Assembly (NCBI GenBank): GCA_963576475.1
Contig: OY754972.1
Coordinates: forward strand, 10,499,062 to 10,563,061
Length of the DNA: 64,000 nucleotides
DNA from: Molanna angustata
Lineage: Eukaryota; Arthropoda; Insecta; Trichoptera; Molannidae
Direction: 5' to 3'
Position 1 is the stretch's first letter; each line of letters opens with the position of its first letter. Of the stretch, positions 21,972 to 33,339 are shown piece by piece. The position numbers were made by a program, and so were the translations under genes. The notes under the pieces were generated by a model. It saw only the letters and a program-made list of their open reading frames with translations. It ran no database searches and was not told the origin of the DNA.

Positions 21972-22640
21972 TTATGGTATTTGAAAGAAGAACAGAATCC
22001 GAAATACGAGTGGATTATGAACTACTAGAACAAGTGGATGAATATCTGTATTTAGGATGTGTGTTTCAGTGTGATAAAACATTGGAAAAGGATATGAAAA
22101 GGATACGGCAGCAGCAAATAGAATGAACGGTGAATTAGGAACAACAACTGACCCAATTATCTCAAGGCCAGCAAAGCTCACTGTGCACAATGCCGAAGTC
22201 GTTCCAACAATAATGTATGCATGTGAGACATAGACATGGCAGAAGACGCACGAAAAAATTAACGCTGTAGAAATGAGGTCCCTAAGATGAATGTGTGACA
22301 AAACAATCTATGATAGAGTAAGAAATGTGGATATTAGACGAGAATGCAAGATTGAAAGTGATATAATGAACGATGAACGCCTCTCAAAGAAAGTATACAA
22401 GGTTGAAAAGAGTAAAATGAGAAGTAGGGGTCGGCCGAAAAAGAGTTGGCATGATCGTATTAATGAGATTTTGAAGGATGGTAATATACGAAGTCAGAAT
22501 AATAGGAGAGCATGTATGACGCAATGCATTGATGAAAATGAGGCAAAAATGTACAATTTCAAGATAGAAAAGTCTGTCGATCGCTTCTCTATGCCTACCA
22601 CAAATATAAACATCGGTGTGATAATATGTACATCATATTA
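21972..22640 (+). pseudogene. YPVRDMA-type LINE RT C-terminal region, broken
   Basis: The plus strand reads M-V-F-E-R-R-T-E-S, then EQVDEYLYLGCVFQCDKTLEKDM, a frameshift, a [15 protein letters not shown] block with a TAG in place of W/Q, then CDKTIYDRVRNVDIRRECKI, SRGRPKKSWHDRINEILKDG and RRACMTQCIDENEAK. The family's Y-P-V-R-D-M-A end has decayed. Several stops and shifts; catalytic core absent. Confidence 0.85.
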
Positions 22641-22885
22641 AATAACATGACAACTCACCCTTTCCTCCTCTCCTACCCTTCTACATGTCCCACCCTCGCT
22701 TCATAAAATACACACATCACAATTGTACACTTACACCACACTTTTGTCTTTGTTATACTGAATAGTCTTTGTTATATTAATCTGTGGAACAATGTAATTG
22801 GCTCACTTTCCTGATTACTATTTTTTATTAATGTAAAATATGTAATGGCTGTATTGTTTCCCAAAATAAATAAATAAATATTTTA
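22640..22885 (+). repeat. LINE 3' UTR-like tail with (AATA)n
   Basis: A low-complexity C/T-rich segment followed by TATTAATCTGTGGAACAATG, TAATGGCTGTATTGTTTCCC and an AAATAAATAAATAAAT end, typical of 3' ends of insect non-LTR elements. No frame. Confidence 0.45.
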
Positions 22886-22889
22886 TATT

Positions 22890-24250
22890 GTTTTGGCAAT
22901 GGTGGGGAGTTCCGAAGGTATAATGTTAATATATAAGAAGAGAGAAGAAGAGTTTTTTTTCTTTTAACATATTGTATCGCGGTGATGTTGCAACTGTCGC
23001 ACCTCTCATGCGACCCGGTCCTGATACTTTCGCGACGATATCATCATCTCTTTTGTTTAGAGAGTGAAAATCATTCATTCGGTGTTTATGTCAGTCCAGT
23101 GGAGTTATACACTATTGCCTCAACGTACCGTACCTAATTACCGTAACAACAGAACCCATATGTTACATCATTTACCTACGTCCATTGTCGTTTGTTGCTG
23201 CTGTATACGCAAGAAAGGGATTGCAAAAAAGACGAAAACATAAATATTTATACTATACAATCTGAAGCAGTGTCTGGCGCCCGTCACAGCCAAACCGAAT
23301 CTCGTTTAAAATCTTCGCTATTTCCTGAATGCTGATAATTTCTAGAATATCACGAGATCTTTTCTTTGCCAAATATTCAACCAAACATGTGCTGCACTGT
23401 CTTGACCTTCCTACTATTTTTTTTAATTCGATTAATCTAAAAAAAGAACAGAGGCTGGTTTATTGCCATAAGGTAATCTATTCCAAGTGAACATGGCACA
23501 ATAGTATTAGAAGAAAATACAAAAATAACAGACTGATCATACCAACGTGGAAAGGTAGGAGGGAATCAATGGACGCAGAAAGAATGCTAATTTAGATTCA
23601 AAATGTATTTATGTAAAATGCCAACATACATTGTGATCATTTTGTTGTTCAAAACAAATTGCCTAAGATAGAATATATTTTGTAGAAAAGGGCTAACAAT
23701 TATATTAGGTTTAACACTTGAAACCTTGTTACTAATTATCATTAGTGGACTAGAATAAGTCACTTTTGATTCTGGCGTAGGTACTCATCAGTCATGCAGT
23801 GATGCAGTCTTTGAAAAATATTCCAATTATTTTCAATTAAAAAAATAATCAAAAACTCATTCATTCATATCATCGCAGCTTCTCCCAGAATGTGGGTTAA
23901 CCAGCGACAAGTGAGCGGGTTTACATTACCTTAAAAGAGGGCGCCCAACACATGGGTGTGCATCCACAAACCAGTCTCGTCTCACTTAAAAAGTCGGTGC
24001 TTCAGAACTGAAAGATGGAAAACCAAGACTAAAGTGCACTTTAGACGGACAAGTTTATTCGGCTAGGTTTAGTTAGTCTTTAATGATAATCGCGACTCGC
24101 GTGAGGGAGTTTTTTTTATAAATTGTTTGGAAATTGGATGCAGGAAAAAAAATTATCAACACCTTTGCCATTTGAGGCTAGGAATAAGTTTATTTTGTTT
24201 ACCTCCTGAAAAGTCCATAATAAATTTTTGAAACACCTAGATTAAAAAAT
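22890..24250. other. AT-rich stretch without gene
   Basis: No feature I can support, apart from a short LINE-end-like piece near 23450 (GGCTGGTTTATTGCCATAAGG). Confidence 0.35.
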
Positions 24251-24254
24251 GTCC

Positions 24255-24555
24255 TCTTGCTTTTGATGATAGAATCCTTTCCGCTCGTCATCATAAAATA
24301 AAATCATTGGAAAATAGACGTACCATTGCAGACATGACATATCTACATACAATTATTAATGGTGCCGTTGACTCTTGAGTCTCTTTTTGGGAGTCTTCCA
24401 ATTAATTGTCCCTTTCTTAGTATTTACTAGAACAAATCTTACTTTTAGATTGCCTCTCTATAGAACAACTATGCCCAAAATTCATTCATCCAAAGGGCAT
24501 GTAACATTTATAATGTTTTTTTAAGAATGTTGATATTTTTAGACATACTAAAATA
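24255..24555 (+). pseudogene. Strongly decayed LINE C-terminal relic
   Basis: Split frames read D-D-R-I-L-S-A-R-H-H-K-I-K-S-L, then T-I-A-D-M-T-Y-L-H-T-I-I-N-G-A and N-Y-A-Q-N-S-F-I-Q-R-A. These resemble a non-LTR C-terminal tail of the same type as the 15972 relic, but frames and stops are scattered. Confidence 0.45.
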
Positions 24556-24985
24556 AAATATAAAAATGCCATCTCTGAGACCCTTGAGAGGTTTACGGTA
24601 GCTGATTCCTGCTTTGTCCTTTTTGACTGCGAATGCCACAACCTTCCTTTCCCTTTTTTTGTCCTTTTTCTTCTGAATTTTGAGTACCTACTAAATTTTA
24701 TATAGCATTTTGTTTTACACTGTGCAGTTTAAAAAGATAATTTAATATCCGCAAACAAAATTGGTCTATGATATATTGTTAAAATTGAATTTGTTGTAAT
24801 ATTTGTTTGCTTGTCTGTTTGTTTGTTAGGTTTAAATAAAATAAAAATATAAAATAAATACCTACGCGTTTGATCACATTTTTCAAATAAATTATTTAAC
24901 TATGTCAACATATTTTTTGCATGATTTTACCTAGTAGCATGATTTTCAACACTTTTATTTTTTATGTTTAAATTTTCTCGTTTAA

Positions 24986-25168
24986 TATGCCCTATTCTGA
25001 TTCGTCTAAATTTATCCGTCTGAATTTTAGTATATGAGAAATGTCAAAATGTAGACTGCATTTACACGGGACTCATTGCGTCACACCGCGCGGATAAAAT
25101 CCTTTTATCCACGGTCTCCCGTTGGTTATAGACGTTTTCGTACTCAGAATGAATCAGAATAGGACATA
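24986..25168. mobile_element. 183-bp MITE
   Basis: Ends TATGCCCTATTCTGATTC (24986-25003) and GAATCAGAATAGGACATA (25151-25168) are inverted with one mismatch. The interior is non-coding. Confidence 0.75.
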
Positions 25169-25726
25169 ATGTCAACTTTGAAGGCTCATCTGACGTTAGT
25201 AAAAATGAGCTGTTTTTGTTTTTTAAGGTCTAGTTTTGAAAACCTCGTTAGTCTAAAGTTGACTTAGGTATAGGTCTTGCATATTCTCATCGATTCAAGT
25301 CTTTTTCTATCCCTTTCATTCCGTCTCTCTCCCGCCTACCTCGATATAAATAATTTTTAATCATCCCCTTGTTTGTATCACACGATTCGTCGCTTTAAAA
25401 ACCACAACATGAGGTAATTAATTTTCATTATGTCGCCCTCCATATATTGCCGTGTTTTTTATTTGTGTCTATCTCAGAGGTATTTCCTAACAAACGGCCT
25501 GCTTTTGTCTTTTCTCTCACTATTAATTAAACCGAAATAACGGGCGACAAGCGATATTATGCAGCCGTGCAATACGAGTAAACTACATATTCCTACCTGC
25601 CGTTTCAAACGTAAAAAAATGACTATGTAACTCACTTTACAATGTAGAAAAGGGTTTCTGTACATAACCAACCCTATTTTTTCCTATTATTAGATTTTGT
25701 TTATTACCAATACCAAAAATTACATT

Positions 25727-25790
25727 GGGTTGGTTTGTACCACCTCACTAGGCCAGGCCTGTTCCGAGGTGGTAGACTAGTTACATAATA
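25727..25790 (-). repeat. CR1-type LINE 3'-end motif, copy 2
   Basis: CACCTCACTAGGCCAGGCCTGTTCCGAGGTGG matches the motif at 41560 (inverted) and 45230, and more weakly at 5390. It can form a CCACCTC/GAGGTGG stem. It is the likely end of the minus-strand element whose tail contains the 73-bp array. Confidence 0.6.
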
Positions 25791-25884
25791 TTAATTATTA
25801 AATCATTGTAAGCTGTAATATAGTATGATTGTGCAGCTCATGGTCCACTAATTGTGTTCTATATTGAGTGGTTTTGTCGTGTAT

Positions 25885-26284
25885 GTTGTTATGAATTGAG
25901 AATTTGCTGACAATAGTTGATCCCTTTGTTATATAACCATGTTTGTATTGTATGTATGTTGTTATGAATTGAGAATTTGCTGACAATAGTTGATCCCTTT
26001 GTTATATAACCATGTTTGTATTGTATGTATGTTGTTATGAATTGAGAATTTGCTGACAATAGTTGATCCCTTTGTTATATAACCATGTTTGTATTGTATG
26101 TATGTTGTTATGAATTGAGAATTTGCTGACAATAGTTGATCCCTTTGTTATATAACCATGTTTGTATTGTATGTATGTTGTTATGAATTGAGAATTTGCT
26201 GACAATAGTTGATCCCTTTGTTATATAACCATGTTTGTATTGTATGTATGTTGTTATGAATTGAGAATTTGCTGACAATAGTTG
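25885..26284. repeat. 73-bp tandem array, 5.5 copies
   Basis: Units start at 25885, 25958, 26031, 26104, 26177 and 26250 with exact 73-bp spacing. The consensus starts GTTGTTATGAATTGAGAAT and contains TGACAATAGTTGATCCC. The copies are nearly identical. The first unit differs slightly on its left side, where it merges with unique sequence. Confidence 0.95.
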
Positions 26285-26345
26285 TGTTTTTTCTATTAAG
26301 TATATGTTCTTTATACCTTTTGCAACTGAGTCGATGAAAATGCAT

Positions 26346-26510
26346 AGATGGGTCGATTGCAGAGCGGTTAGCGCTATTGGATTAGTAATCCAGTGTTCGC
26401 GAGTTCGAATCCTGCCTCGACCGATTTCGTTCACCTATAGCACAAGCATTTATGCTTATTTTAGGGAACATAGGAAGATGTATATGTACTTGTTTAACAA
26501 ACTTAACTTT
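26346..26510 (+). mobile_element. SINE-A copy 4
   Basis: Plus strand: ATGGGTCGATTGCAGAGCGG (A-box region), anticodon arm TGGATTAGTAATCCA with a central AGT, B box GAGTTCGAATCCTGCC, body CGACCGATTTCGTTCACC and tail GGGAACATAGGAAGATG. The anticodon position AGT points to a tRNA-Thr-derived head. Confidence 0.88.
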
Positions 26511-26531
26511 GAAAAAGATTATTTTGTCGAT

Positions 26532-26729
26532 TCAGATGAACGCGACATTTTCGGTGAATCCAGGAATGGTCCATTTTCCGAACAAGTCGGCGGAAATGTT
26601 TGTCATAATAGTACACGTCGTTTGGTACGGGAGTTGGGGGGATTCCTCCTCCTTCCACCACCTCTGGAACTCCTCAATGACCGCTCCGCTGGACCGGAGT
26701 ACTAACCCACCACCATCAAATCTGGCGTA
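26532..26729 (-). pseudogene. Unidentified 66-codon protein-like segment
   Basis: The minus strand is open for 66 codons, ending at a TGA (26532-26534). It reads V-I-E-E-F-Q-R-W-W-K-E-E, then QLPYQTTCTIMTNISADLFG and KWTIPGFTENVAFI. Composition is clearly more GC-rich and protein-like than the AT-rich flanks, but I recognise no family. It has no obvious start: the open part begins after a stop with no ATG before the middle. It may be an exon of an unseen gene, a processed fragment or a transposon piece. SINE-A copy 4 ends about 20 bp away. Confidence 0.4.
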
Positions 26730-27099
26730 TTATGTATGTACATACTATGTACCTATATATTGTATATAGTATGTACATACTATATACCCTGGCGCTGTGC
26801 CAAAATCCATCTCCGATTCGTTTCATTGTTATGGTACATAGGAACACGTGCGTTCGTCGGGGGCGCCTATTTACATACACCGATATTCACTTCCAACAAA
26901 CAAACACCAATGTACATTAAACTTTTGCGTATAATCTTAATCTTTTGTCTTCGTCCAATACCTTCAGTTGTATTATTCTTAACATAATCATAACCATCTT
27001 GAGATTTGAGATACCAACCATGAATGACAATAGTTTTTTTGTGTAGTCGCATTGACAGATCATTATAGAGAACTGTTACGATTTACATTATCCAACCAA

Positions 27100-27590
27100 C
27101 AATAATCTCCCTATTGGGTCAATACACGTCAAATCATCCTGAGATTTTCTTGATATTTTTTTATGTGTTCCTTTTGACATCCTTATTTAACAATGCAAAA
27201 TATTATTTTGATATCTTGTATACTTTTTGAGATGTAATTTTTTTAAATTGGTTAAAAAAATTACCTGAGGGCTATTTCCGAGGCAGCTTGCATTTTTGTG
27301 ACACCACAGTATAAAAACATTATAACTTTTTCAATTTTTAATGTATCTCAGTAATTTTTACTTCAATAAATTCATTGTTAGCAATGATTTTATGTATATA
27401 AATAAAAGGTCCACTAATTCAAAAGTACCATTACGTAGATGCTCATTGAACGAAACGCATCAGTGGTCAATATTTTTAAATTAGTGGAAAAAAGTTAAAA
27501 ATTTATGTTTTTACATATTTTTAAATAATTTTATATGGGTGATTTATAAATATAGTAAAAAAATCGATTAATAAGTTATAATTCTTTATT
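27100..27590. other. AT-rich stretch, nothing recognised
   Basis: No reading frame or repeat that I can match. Confidence 0.35.
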
Positions 27591-27599
27591 ATAATTTTC

Positions 27600-27800
27600 T
27601 TACGTAGCGTTGGGGAGGATTTGCAATCTGCTGAAATATTATTTCGGATCTCAAAAAATCCAGGTTGAAAGTAGGGGGAAACATAATGAACGAGTTCGAG
27701 AAGCGACTGGTTCGTGTATGTTGATGGTTTTCTGCGAATGGGCGACCAAGTAAAACTAGTCACTATTGAAAATGGGTGGAGGAGGGACCAGAGATGCATG
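27600..27800. repeat. Repeat with ACGTAGCGTTGGGGAGG motif, copy 1
   Basis: ACGTAGCGTTGGGGAGGATTTGC matches 42605-42630 and, inverted, 38645-38675. In the 42.6 and 38.6 kb copies one frame reads R-R-S-A-L-R-x-V-G-E-G-L. Unknown family, perhaps a piece of a larger transposon. Confidence 0.5.
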
Positions 27801-28012
27801 TTCTTCCGAGCAATTATCGTAGTAATTTATAGAATAAATCAAGTGATATATAGTCAAGGATAGGTCGTCAATAGATACAGAGCATGAAAATTTTAGTTTT
27901 TAAAAAATACCCACGTGCTCTGTGATAATACGCTCAATGCTATGGAGGTGAATTTCATCTTAGCTTCAATGGAACCCCGTTTGGTTCTTGTTAGACGCGA
28001 TCATAATACATA

Positions 28013-28553
28013 TGCGGTCTTACTTATTAGATTTCGTTAAAAGCTTACTAAACGCGCAACTAGATACTCACGAATTAAATAGTTAAGATCGGCATTAAAA
28101 AATCTTACTTATAAACGTGTACTAAGATGTGACTAACTATAGTTCACCCAATTGTTTACGAATACCCTCATTTATTTTTTTCATATGGCCGCATTGGCTT
28201 CACAGATGTCTAAAAATAGATAAATGCATGTAATTTTTGGATAACTGACATCGAAAAATGAAAACAAACACCGCGTTGAGTCAATTTAATCACGATTGCG
28301 ATGAAGAATAACAAGGAAAAACGTTATAAAGATTAAATTTGTCTGTCGATCTCAAATATGCGTCGGATCATATTTTGAAATATTTGGTATGACGCGTTAG
28401 TCAAGCGGTAAACATCCTCTCGACCTGTCATAACTTGACGTCTACTAAATAAAGGTGTAATAAAGATAGTCACGGTTTATAAGTAAACGCCGTTTTCGTT
28501 AATCACGCTCTACCGGGTACTAAAGATAGTTTACGTTTATAAGTAAGACGGTC
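28013..28553. mobile_element. Probable MITE with GGTCTTACTTAT ends
   Basis: Left TGCGGTCTTACTTATT and right ATAAGTAAGACGGTC are inverted. Related blocks (CTTACTTATAAACGTG near 28105 and GGTTTATAAGTAAACG near 28475) lie inside, so the element is itself palindromic. A 30-bp direct repeat (TCAATG..TGGAGGTGAATTTCATCTTAG) occurs at 27938 and at 28553, just outside. Confidence 0.55.
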
Positions 28554-28586
28554 AATGTTTTGGAGGTGAATTTCATCTTAGTGATA

Positions 28587-29441
28587 GATACGATCAGTGG
28601 CGACTGGTCGATTGTATTTTTGATCATTTTTGGTAGTGCAATTTTTTCCTGAATTAATAATAAATTAATAGGTATTTAAACCATAAATACAATATAGGAT
28701 ATTTAAAAAAATGTATTAAAGTCACAGTATTTGTTTTCAAATAATTTTAAAAACCGCGCCAGCGTTCTCTTTTATAAGTGATATTGTTATTTTACAATAT
28801 TGTTTCACTGATTTATCAACAGATGTCGTGAAGACAAATGTATGGGAGTATTATTCATACAATTTTCCTCTCAATCAAGTATTAATATACTAAGTAATTA
28901 GGTCTAAAGTTGTGTGTCAATATGTGACACTCGTATTTTAGTCGCGGAATCGGCTGTATGTCATGTATACGTGGCACTCATCTCTTTCAATACGAATGGC
29001 TTATGAATTAGAGAGCGAGATAGATGTATACATACTAATTACATCTAAGATATGATAAGCTTGGTGCAGCGCACGAGCCTGCACGAGTCTGCCTTATGAA
29101 TTCAGTACAAGTATCGCTATTTCATCTGCCAGGGGACTATCTCTTTCTCTTCATACATACGCTGTATTAAAAAGAAATCAATTTTGGTGCAATATGGATA
29201 TCGCACGCCATACATTACATAATGATAATATTTGTATTGCGGTAGATTTCATTATAATATGATGTCGATTGCGAGGGTATATATATAATAATCAATTGGT
29301 TTAGAAAAATAACAGTAATAAATTAAAGCGTAAAAATATATTAAAAACATATTTTAATATTAATTTTTAGAATATACCATTTAAAAATTGGTAGTGCAAT
29401 TGATCCAACGCACTTCATATAGAGTCGCCGCTGGATACGAT
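28587..29441. mobile_element. Non-autonomous hAT-like element with 8-bp target duplication
   Basis: The element 28595-29433 begins CAGTGGCGACT and ends AGTCGCCGCTG, terminal inverted repeats with one mismatch. GATACGAT flanks it exactly on both sides (28587-28594, 29434-29441), the 8-bp duplication expected of hAT transposases. The 839-bp interior has no transposase frame. CAG-starting TIRs with an 8-bp duplication are the hAT hallmark. Confidence 0.9.
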
Positions 29442-29944
29442 CGTAATACATATTATATTGTTTTTGTGTTTTCGATCTTCAGATGCAAGACGACGCGGTA
29501 TATAAACATCCGTGGTATCGCATTTCAACAATATATTCAAGAAGTGCGATAAATACAACATAATATGTATACATATAAATAATGATCTGAGAGCGAGAGA
29601 ATGTTAAATGTCATTAAACTGTACAAGTCCGAACTGTTTAATTCACATACATAATATTATTACGAAGTGGAATTATTAACCTGTTGCTGCTGGGCGTGGG
29701 TCGGCCAATCGTTTTCCTAATAAGGAATCGATTATATTATACATACTCGCACCATACTCACTTACTTACTTACTTGGTATTTAGATACAAAATGCCATTC
29801 TCATAATCTTTTATTTAAACATTTTGCACTGATGTCCATGAAATATATACTGTTCCAAATAAAACGACGATTTGTTGGCGCTGGTTCACAGTCCCATTGA
29901 TATCCTATATTTTTTAATGCATTATTTAATGTACAAAGAAAACA

Positions 29945-30000
29945 TTATTACATCGTGTCCCTCACGAGGAATGCAGAAAGGAACGAAAGCGACACTTTGC
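29945..30000 (-). repeat. YPVRDMA-type LINE tip, decayed
   Basis: The minus strand reads GTGTCGCTTTCGTTCCTTTC, CTCGTGAGGGACACGATG, a worn version of the family's 3' tip. It directly precedes repeat M copy 2. Confidence 0.5.
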
Positions 30001-30014
30001 TACACATCGTGAAA

Positions 30015-30570
30015 CGATTGGGTTGTGGCCAACGCTAAACTCCTCACTAACAAGTCATTCTATAAAGTATTCAAATTTTGTATGGAAAATTTCCAACATT
30101 TTCATGAAATGAGTTTATTAAATTATTTTTTATTTTAATATTTTATTATGAAAACTTGATAATTCTTCAATGCCATTTTATGTAAATGATGTGCCTTTTT
30201 ACGAATTTGAAAATAAAAATTTCAAATTTTAAGTTTCCTGAGTTTGGGGTCACGTTGAAATATTTGACAGTTAAAAAAATTGAGAAGGACTATTCATTTA
30301 TCGTTCAAAATCTAATGGGGTCTAAGCGAGTATTGGATATACAAATTTGCAAAATTTGAATAGAATCGAATGAATGCTTTAGTCTATAATCGATAAAGTA
30401 AAAATGAACACGCCGTACATAGCACACACACACAGATACATTGTGATGAAACTTTCAGAATACAATCTCAGCATGATACTAGTTGATAATCTGCAATAAA
30501 AAAAATATCCTTAAAAATTGCGAAATCATAACTCCCCACTATATCCCTTTGGGTTAGTGAGGAGTAAAAA
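30015..30570 (+). mobile_element. Repeat M, copy 2
   Basis: TTGGGTTGTGGCCAACGCTAAACTCCTCACTAAC at the left, GGGTTAGTGAGGAGTAAAAA at the right. Differs from copy 1 by an extra block near 30100-30150. Confidence 0.82.
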
Positions 30571-31265
30571 TATTGATTCTAAATCCAAAATTCCGTTTAA
30601 AAAGCCGATATAACTGATGAACTGTTCAAATTATGATTATATTTATAATGAAAAAAATAATAATTAGAGAATAATTTTAAAAAATATACAAAATTTATAC
30701 GTATGTAAATTCGTTATTTCTGATTATTCAATGAGTATCGCCAATTTCACAGTATAATTATCGATAATTTCACAAAATTAAGCATTTATGGACATGGGTT
30801 TATAAAATCGTTATTAAATTGTCAATATATTATAATAACAACCAGGGCCGGATTCAGCATAGGTTCAAACGGTGCAATTGCACCAGGCGCGAAAATAACT
30901 GCAGCGTCAAATATGATGAAAAGAATAACAAAAAATATACCATTAAAATAAGTAGAACTGTCTCGATAGTTTATTTTTCAAAACCGCGGCGTGATAAATA
31001 ATAAAATAATGACCGATTTTTTATGGAGGCCCCATATAAATTTAGTGCGCCGCGGGCACCGAATATATTAGGTCCGGCCATGATAACAACTGTCTTTTTC
31101 AACGAAATTTTACTTAAGTTTATCAACGGGTTGGGCCGTGTTGACGGGAGGGGCGAAGTGTACAATAAACAGTAAATGATCCTACTTCTGCTTTTCAAAA
31201 TTAATATTAAATTGACACTATTCAACTTTTATGGTCATAATGTCTTTTGTAAAATTAAATCATTT
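30571..31265. other. AT-rich stretch, no gene
   Basis: Around 30840-31085 the text GGCCGGATTCAGCATAGG ... TTAGGTCCGGCCATGATAAC suggests inverted ends of another decayed element (GGCCGGA/TCCGGCC). Otherwise nothing. Confidence 0.35.
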
Positions 31266-31267
31266 TG

Positions 31268-31477
31268 TAGGGCTCGACAAATAAAGAATAATATGTAGGT
31301 GACTGCTATAAATATAAAGCTTTGTTGCAAAGGTCGGGGAAAAAGTTACACGCAATACGCTGCACAACATCGAACTTCAACTGATTTTATTGGTTGATTC
31401 AAATTAGAGTATTTTCCTGCACTAAATTCGATTTGTGCACAAGTGATCACCCGCATTCTTTCGCTTGACGAGCCCTA
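31268..31477. mobile_element. R3 MITE, intact copy
   Basis: TAGGGCTCGACAA at the left and TTGACGAGCCCTA at the right are inverted with one mismatch. Internally it carries GTTGCAAAGGTCGGGG, CGCTGCACAACATCGAAC and GTGCACAAGTGATCACCCGC, the same blocks as the split copy at 10892-11748. About 210 bp, non-coding. Confidence 0.8.
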
Positions 31478-31684
31478 CTAAGAGCCTATATTAAGTTAAA
31501 TAGTAAATTTTGAAGTTTTCCCCAGAACCCCCAAAAGCTACGTCTTTGAAATAAAGAACAGTTTGCAATTTGAATTTGTTTAATACTTATCTTGGAAAAT
31601 AAGTTTTAACAGACTCTTTTTACTATTTTTTTTTCTATTTTTATTTTATATTGCTTCTCGGGCAACTAACAGGTAGGTACTATG

Positions 31685-31866
31685 TCAAATATAAATTTTA
31701 CACGCACCCAATAACAAGTTGCCACATTCTGGTGACTTACGATATTTATCGTCTCACAGATCCAAACTGAAAACACAATTAAATACTGTGTCTCCACCGT
31801 GAATCGAACCCGGGGCCTTTGGCTCAGCAGTCTATATCTAACCAACAGAGCCATGAAGGCTGACAA
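31685..31866 (-). mobile_element. SINE-B copy
   Basis: Minus strand: GCCTTCATGGCTCTGTTGG, the anticodon-arm region, the B box GGGTTCGATTCACGGTGG, body GTGTTTTCAGTTTGGATCTG, GTGAGACGATAAATATCG, then the GTGGCAACTTGTTATTGGG tail. Confidence 0.85.
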
Positions 31867-32189
31867 ATTGTAAATAACTATAAAACTACAAGGCATATGA
31901 AGTAGATTTTTACTTCAATCGAAAAATAATATGTATGAAAATCTACCGGCAGAGTTTTTTACTTTTAAATTTTTTTAATTACTATTAAAAAATACCTCAA
32001 AATCTTACCTTTTATTCACAAAAAAATATTGTACGTCTCATATTTGGTGATATTCAATGTTTGTTCGTGTTTCATAGATTAAATTCTAATTATTTAATGA
32101 AAATATGATTAATAAAAATCTAGAAAAAATCAATGTTTTGTACACATAATGTTTTAATAGTTATCAATACCTATAAACAGAAATACAAG

Positions 32190-32470
32190 AGCGGTGATAG
32201 CCCAGCGGTAAGGTCGTCGCCTCACATGCGTGAGGTCGACGGTTCGAATCCGGGCGGGGCACGCACCTCTGGATTTTCAAAAAAAAAGTCTATGTGCGGA
32301 TTAATATCACTAGCCATGTGCAGCCATGATATAGTTTGTCTGGTTTCTTTTTCTAAGGGTTACGAAGGTCAGATGGCAGTCGCTTCAATGTAATAACCAG
32401 ACTCGTCAATTCTAGGATCATGGTCAAAGCGTACCCCGATAGAAACGGGACAAAAGCGCTAAGGGGAAAA
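32190..32470 (+). mobile_element. SINE-C (tRNA-headed, distinct family)
   Basis: A-box-like TAGCCCAGCGG (32198-32208), hairpin CCTCACATGCGTGAGG (anticodon arm), B box GGTTCGAATCC (32241-32251), then a unique body ending AACGGGACAAAAGCGCTAAGG. Only one copy in the window. Confidence 0.75.
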
Positions 32471-32479
32471 AAATAAGAT

Positions 32480-32965
32480 TAGAAGGTAATTATATGTGTG
32501 CATACATGTACATCCATCACCACCAGGATATTACCTACATCCCGTATGCCCAAAGCCATAGGCGTTAATAAGGGCCTTAATTGTCCGTATATTATAATAA
32601 TGTACCGATATTTAATTATATTTCTTCATACTAAACTATCTAAATCGTATAAAGTATCAATACGATAAAACCAAGATTTAAATATTATGGTTCTTGCTAT
32701 ACGATATTCGTAGCTTAATTAAAACGCACAAGTCTATAAACAGAATCCCATTAATTTTAATCATTACCGATGTTTTGATTTAATTTGATATTGATTGAAA
32801 AATAATATTGTAATTGCGGTTAATTTTCCATCTGGCGTATGTAAAACAGTCCATAGTGATTATTGTGTAACCGGTACTTAACTAATCAGAAGTTGTTCGG
32901 ATAGTCATTATTTACTTTTTTCATCATCATATTTTTTCACAGCCAATATCCAGCGACTGCCAAAA
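32480..32965. other. AT-rich stretch, no gene
   Basis: No feature I can support. Confidence 0.35.
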
Positions 32966-32969
32966 ATAC

Positions 32970-33306
32970 GTCATAGTATAAAGGCTGATTTTTTTTCTCC
33001 AAAAGGATACCACAGCAGGTTACAACGATTGGATTAGTGGTAGTTTACGGAGTTACCAGCCTTCGAAGTGATGAAAATTGCTATTTTAAAAGCGTGATTA
33101 TTTTTTACATATATTTACTACGGCAGACTATTAGAAATCATGCCATCCTTGAGACAGAAAATTTGTTTGGTGGAAACCCCCAGACAGACACCTTTAAAGT
33201 TCAATAAATTGGAACTGACGTGTTAAAATAGCAATTTTCAATTTTTTCAATCTCTGAAAACCACCACTTCTCAGGGTTCATATATGGTCAGCCTTTATAC
33301 TATGAC
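32970..33306. mobile_element. 337-bp palindromic MITE
   Basis: GTCATAGTATAAAGGCTGA (32970-32988) and TCAGCCTTTATACTATGAC (33288-33306) are perfect 19-bp inverted repeats. Inside, GAAAATTGCTATTTTAA and its inverse extend the palindrome. Confidence 0.85.
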
Positions 33307-33339
33307 ATAAATATATTTTTTGTATGGGTCTTGCCACTA

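Noticed and set aside
25885..26284. A CRISPR array
   Set aside because: The units repeat entirely without unique spacers, and the host is a eukaryote.
26346..26415. A genuine tRNA-Thr gene
   Set aside because: Same reason: SINE-A body follows, acceptor stem does not pair well.
26703..26790. A promoter or origin at the TATGTACATACTATGTAC palindrome
   Set aside because: It is a GTAC/TATA simple-sequence palindrome with no further support.
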